A stretch of 64,000 nt of DNA from assembly GCA_947179485.1 (NCBI GenBank), contig OX359246.1, positions 31,496,001 through 31,560,000 of the forward strand, in the 5' to 3' direction. Below are positions 59,880 to 64,000 of this stretch, in pieces. The position numbers and the translations under genes were made by a program. Origin of the DNA: Allacma fusca (taxonomy: Eukaryota > Arthropoda > Collembola > Symphypleona > Sminthuridae). Position 1 is the stretch's first letter; each line of letters opens with the position of its first letter. Under the pieces are notes generated by a model. The model was not told the DNA's origin and did not search any database. It saw nothing but the letters and a program-made list of their open reading frames with translations.

Positions 59880-62584
59880 ACTGAAGCATCAAATCTTGAC
59901 TAAATCAAGAATTATCATAAGGTTCGTTACCACTGCACTGACGATTCCAATCGCACCAGGAAATATTGCCGGATGAATTCCGATGGAGTAATTAATTACT
60001 TTTACGACGAAATTCAAGCGTGGCATTTTCGTTATCCAACTGGTCACAAAAATGTTTCTGTCACAATTGAGGTGATGCTAATTCAGGCTTGTTTCGCCGT
60101 ATTTGACGTTATTTCTCACTGTCAATCGATAAACTCTGAGATTCGAGGTAAATAAGATTTTTCTCTATCCTTTCTGCCACTATTTTGTCACATATTGTGG
60201 GCAAATATATGGATAGGAGGAAAAGTCAGAATTTTTTCGGCCAATATTTTAAATATAAATTATTTAGTTGTGTAGTGCTTACAAAATTATATGTTTAAGT
60301 CTTTTTTGGCAGATTTTATAGGCTGAAAAACTTACTAAACGAATCACTGTACTCGTTTTCAGTCCGCCTGGCAATGACAGATTGAAAAGTCCCATTGAAA
60401 GGTGATTCTTTTCTTTACAAACTGCCTGTTTGCTAATTTCAAAATATTTGAAATGAGTTGAAAATTCCTGCTGTTATTATGGTCTTTTTAGGCAAGCACA
60501 GAAAAAAACTAGCAGTGAGTGGTAAGTGGGATTTTCTTCAAATATTTTAGCTCCTGCAAAGAAACCACGCTTCTCGGGGTGTTTCTTCCCATTAACGTAC
60601 ATAGTATATTCCGATACACAAGCGTTGTAACGCTACATTTATTATATAGCCTCATCGTTAATAACATTTGGATATCTATTACTATTTCATTAGAAGGTTT
60701 GAAATCCTTTAGTACCGACAAGAAGTTGTTGCTAAAATTCAGTGACTCCGGAACGTCCGAATAAGTGGGGGGGGATTTTTAATTAGGTTTAGTTACTTTC
60801 TTAGTGGCTACATACAAACGTATGCGTTTATATAGGGTTACACATTATTTTTCGTTAGCTTGCTCATATACATACGTGCCCAGAGTATAGATCTTCTTTA
60901 AAAAAAATTAAAGAGTAAGATTTCAAAAAAGACGCCAGCTGAATCTCATATGATATAAATTTGTTTCTTACAAACACTAGCAAATTTTTATGGGTTTCAA
61001 ATACAGACATCAAAGAATCACTGCACTGATTGCGAACTAGTTCTGGGAATGGTTGGGTCTGTTTAGAAGTACATGACCTGTTCCATCGGTGGGACCAGAC
61101 CAAATGTTGTGGACAGGCACTCCGGAACAAGGGGGGACAGGAGGGACACTGACCCTCCCAAAAACCGTCAGGGAGGGACAGGCTGTACTACTGTCCCCCC
61201 CACTTTTCAAGAATCAAGTTAACCTTTTCTTAACTTTTTGCTGTCAAAACTCCTATTCAATTTTTAAAAAATTCTTCACAAACTGCTATTAGTTATGTTT
61301 GAAAAACTCGAAACAAACTATTTCTACTAAACAAAAATGTTTACACAAATTGTAAAATATTTTTTCATCCGTTCATCTAGGTAACTACCAGAATTGGGTA
61401 GTGAAAGTAGTGGGTCATAAAACTGCAGTCCGAAATATATTTTTTAAATCTACCGGTTTCATCCTTGATAATGATTTTGAACTTATGTTATTTTATGCCA
61501 GTATTGCAATAAACATTCCGGGTTGAAATTGTGGGATTGTTCAAATAGTAGCTTAGGAATTCAACGCAACGCGGCCCGTCAAGAAATTAAAGAATATTTT
61601 TCTATCCATCATTCTTTCCTATTGTTAAAGGAATATTGTTTCCCGCTACGTTTGCCGAACATATTGACCTCCCCTTGCCAGATTGATCCACGCCAAAATC
61701 TTGGTCTGGATCAAAAATTTGAACAATTTGAAACTTTTGCTTTAAATTTCGTTCCAAACTCACACCAGATGAATAAATCTGTTCCAAAATGTCGGACCAG
61801 ACAGTTAATAACATTCCTGTATTACGAGCTTAACGAACAATTTGCTAGGAGCAGTTTATATACTCGATAGATTTTAGCACTCCAATGTTACTGAAAAGAA
61901 TACAACTGAGTATTAAAACGTCACCCAAGGAGTTTATTTCAGGATATTAATAATTGAATGATAATAATAATAATTCATGAAATATTGTTGTTGGGGAAAA
62001 CATTTACATCAAAAAATTCACTGACACAAAATTTGGTCTGTTCCAACGGATGGAAAAGACCATGCACTTTTAAACCAGTAAATCTACTGGAGAATGTTCC
62101 TTGGACGAAAATTGTGGAACAGATCTTGTGGAAAGGTTCTAAACTCGGACCAGACCAAAAATCCAAGAACAGATTGAACCATTCCAGGCGTGGTCAGATA
62201 TATTCCCTCGGGAGATATTCCCTCCGGAGACAACCCCTCTGACATAATCCCTCCGTCGATAATCCCTCCAAATGTGGAGATAATCCCTCTGTTTGAAACA
62301 ACAGAATCATTTTTCCATGCCAACCCTTTGTAGTCAATAAATATAATCAACGCTGGATTAATAATTACATTTACAAAGTTCGATTATAAACTACAGTTAA
62401 TATCGCAAATAGCAGTAGCTTTTAGTTAGGTTCAGTGCTTAGTTTTAGGGTAAGGTTTACAGTTCCGGAGGAATCAAACGGGAAAGGAAATTAAAGCATT
62501 TGCAATTTACAGCGATTTATTTGTACATAATATGCTATCAAGATCACAAACAATTAATTTTAAAGTAGTCGTATAAAAACATTG
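59880..62584. other. Gene-poor region with repeated ggtcc/gttcc motifs
   Basis: No supported gene. Segments at about 61030-61110, 61670-61810 and 62030-62190 share words such as ggaccagaccaaa, gttccaacggatgg and gaacagatt, suggesting subterminal zones of another decayed transposon. At 62195-62290 there is a short array built on atccctccgg/gagataatccctc. Confidence 0.4.
61969..62048 (+). repeat. 80-bp direct repeat, first copy
   Basis: Identical to 63921..64000 as far as the window allows, an offset of 1,952 bp. It starts aataattcatgaaatattg and ends ctgttccaacg. The repeat continues beyond the window edge, so its true length is unknown. Confidence 0.9.
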
Positions 62585-62588
62585 AAGC

Positions 62589-63919
62589 ATATACATCAGT
62601 GACCTCGATGACTTTATGAAACAACATGGATCTTCTCCAGTCAGTATGGGAAGCGATAGAAACATTGACCTTCTCCTCTTCTCTGATGATACCTGTATCC
62701 CCGCTGAATCCAAAATGGGACTCCAAAATAAAATTGAAATACTTAATAATTACTGCTCCCAAAACGGTCTAGAAATAAATCTTCTGAAAACTAACATAAT
62801 TGTCTTTTCCCCTAGAGGAAGACTTCCTAAGAATATAAAATGGTACTTGAACGTAGAAGAAGTGAAAACTGTAAAAGAATACACCTACCTTGGAGTTATT
62901 TTCCAACAATCTGGAAAATTTACAAAACATCTGATGTATGTGAGAAGCAAGGCTATGGCAGTTTCCAACGCTTTAATCAGTGCAATAAATAAATCGCCGA
63001 TGGAATCCTGGGACAGCATAGGAAGACTAATAAACGCAATAGTCCTACCCATATACGAATATGCATCGCAAATATGGAGCCTAGACTTACTGGAAGAAAC
63101 TGAATACATTCAACAATACTTCCTAAAGAGAATACTTTGGTTACCAAGATCCACTCCAAGATACTGGGTCAGGGCAGAAACTGGGAAAACCAACTCAAAA
63201 GTCCATATAATTAAATTAACTCTGTTATACCTTATTCGTATTCTAGATATGGACAAAAATAGAAATGTTAGAAAATGCTATGACAGGCTACTTGAACTAT
63301 CCAAATTTTCTGGCGAAAAAAAATCAAAAAACTGGGTCGACCAAACCAAAGGCCTACTACAAGACTATGGTTTCATCTCAGTCTGGAACAGACAATCATC
63401 ACAGGTACTTCAAGAGAATCTCAAAGACATCGTAGACAGTATAAGATCCCAGTGTGAAAAAGCCGACATCCAAAGAATCATCCAGTCATCATATTCCCAA
63501 GATTACAAACTATTCAAGAAGAATACAAATGTGTCAAACTACTTAAGGACCCAAACAAGCTTAAGCTCTAAAAGATTAATATCGCAACTCAGAAATGGCC
63601 ACCACATTATATACTATAATAAACATAAAATAAGATTTTCCCAAAAGGAGTGCAGAATATGTACTAATAATATGACTAATGATATGTACCACTTTTTTAT
63701 CGAATGTAAACAATTTAATTCCCAGAGGGAGCATTTTCTGGTTAATTTTATAGAAAATATAAGGAGAGAGAATTTTTATACTCTGTTCAGAATCCAGGAA
63801 AAAGAACACTTACTTAAAATTGTAAACTTCGTTAAAAATTGCACAATGTAATATACAATGTAACTTGAAGGAAATGTTATGGGCGAGACCCGAAAGACAT
63901 TTAAATAAATTGAATTGAA
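62589..63919 (+). mobile_element. 5'-truncated non-LTR retrotransposon (LINE) 3' part
   Basis: An open frame from 62589 to the stop at 63851 (Met at 62616) encodes the end of a reverse transcriptase: IYISDLDDFM, then the catalytic LLLFSDDT (in place of the common YADD/FADD), INLLKTNIIVF, and TYLGVIFQQSGKF. The thumb/connection part follows, with a zinc-knuckle-like CRICTNNMTNDMYHFFIEC near the end. The 3' UTR is short and ends with GGGCGAGACCCGAAAGAC and a taaataaattgaattgaat tail. The endonuclease and most of the RT are missing, the usual outcome of incomplete reverse transcription. The open frame suggests a young insertion. Confidence 0.85.
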
Positions 63920-63920
63920 T

Positions 63921-64000
63921 AATAATTCATGAAATATTGTTGTTGGGGAAAACATTTACATCAAAAAATTCACTGACACAAAATTTGGTCTGTTCCAACG
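63921..64000 (+). repeat. 80-bp direct repeat, second copy (cut by window edge)
   Basis: Perfect match to 61969..62048 immediately after the LINE tail. It indicates either a tandem duplication of about 1.95 kb that includes the LINE, or an unusually long duplication linked to the insertion, or an assembly effect. Confidence 0.9.

Noticed and set aside
61523-61870. A 115-codon plus-strand frame
   Set aside because: It has no recognisable domain, sits in a zone of repeated ggtcc/gttcc motifs and lacks neighbouring exons.
1-64000. tRNA or rRNA genes
   Set aside because: By eye I found no cloverleaf with conserved A and B boxes and no rRNA-like sequence; a covariance-model scan would be needed to exclude short RNA genes.

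Overview
This is a eukaryotic, AT-rich, intron-containing window. It reads as arthropod nuclear DNA. Short spliced exons, ZAD-like C2H2 zinc-finger proteins, a CYP2-clan P450, F-box/LRR genes and many small hAT-type elements are all compatible with a springtail (Collembola) or a close relative. The taxon is inference; the arthropod assignment is firmer. All gene models below were assembled by hand from splice signals and reading-frame phase.

Layout: 0.8-3.6 kb, a four-exon F-box/LRR gene (+). 4.4-5.3 kb, a four-exon four-pass membrane protein (+). 5.9-24 kb, three diverged tandem copies (A, B, C) of one ZAD-like/C2H2 zinc-finger gene (-), duplicated with pieces of the neighbouring membrane-protein gene. 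A and B are intact (655 aa each). C has a 2-nt frameshift and an extra chimeric exon pair. 14.4-19.9 kb, between B and C, is mobile-element debris. 24.6-25.2 kb, a 70-bp minisatellite. 25.6-28.3 kb, a large inverted-repeat element with a nested hAT. 28.5-30.5 kb, a decayed gene of the DUF7869-like type. 30.6-31.4 kb, a pogo/Tigger-like MITE.

32.8-41.9 kb is a complete seven-exon P450 (-, 504 aa). Its 6.7-kb first intron contains a 5.8-kb CMC (CACTA/Mirage/Chapaev) DNA transposon, which carries a Tnp2-type transposase (+) and a divergent coiled-coil/BEN-like gene (-). 42.9-45.1 kb, two adjacent hAT elements. 45.84-51.15 kb, a second and better preserved CMC transposon with TIRs and a TA target duplication. 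It carries an intact Tnp2 transposase and a seven-exon DUF4806 gene, both on (-). 53-56.6 kb, two more hAT elements; one sits in the first exon of what looks like a multi-pass chemoreceptor-like gene remnant (54.9-58.6 kb). 59-62.5 kb, repeat debris. 62.6-63.9 kb, a 5'-truncated LINE, followed by an 80-bp direct repeat of sequence 1,952 bp upstream that runs off the window.

The most unusual content is (i) two CMC transposons that each pair a Tnp2 transposase with a different accessory nuclear protein (BEN-like or DUF4806) sharing a similar N-terminal start, (ii) phase-1 exon shuffling in the zinc-finger cluster, and (iii) a set of hAT elements, each built from its own short repeated subterminal motif.
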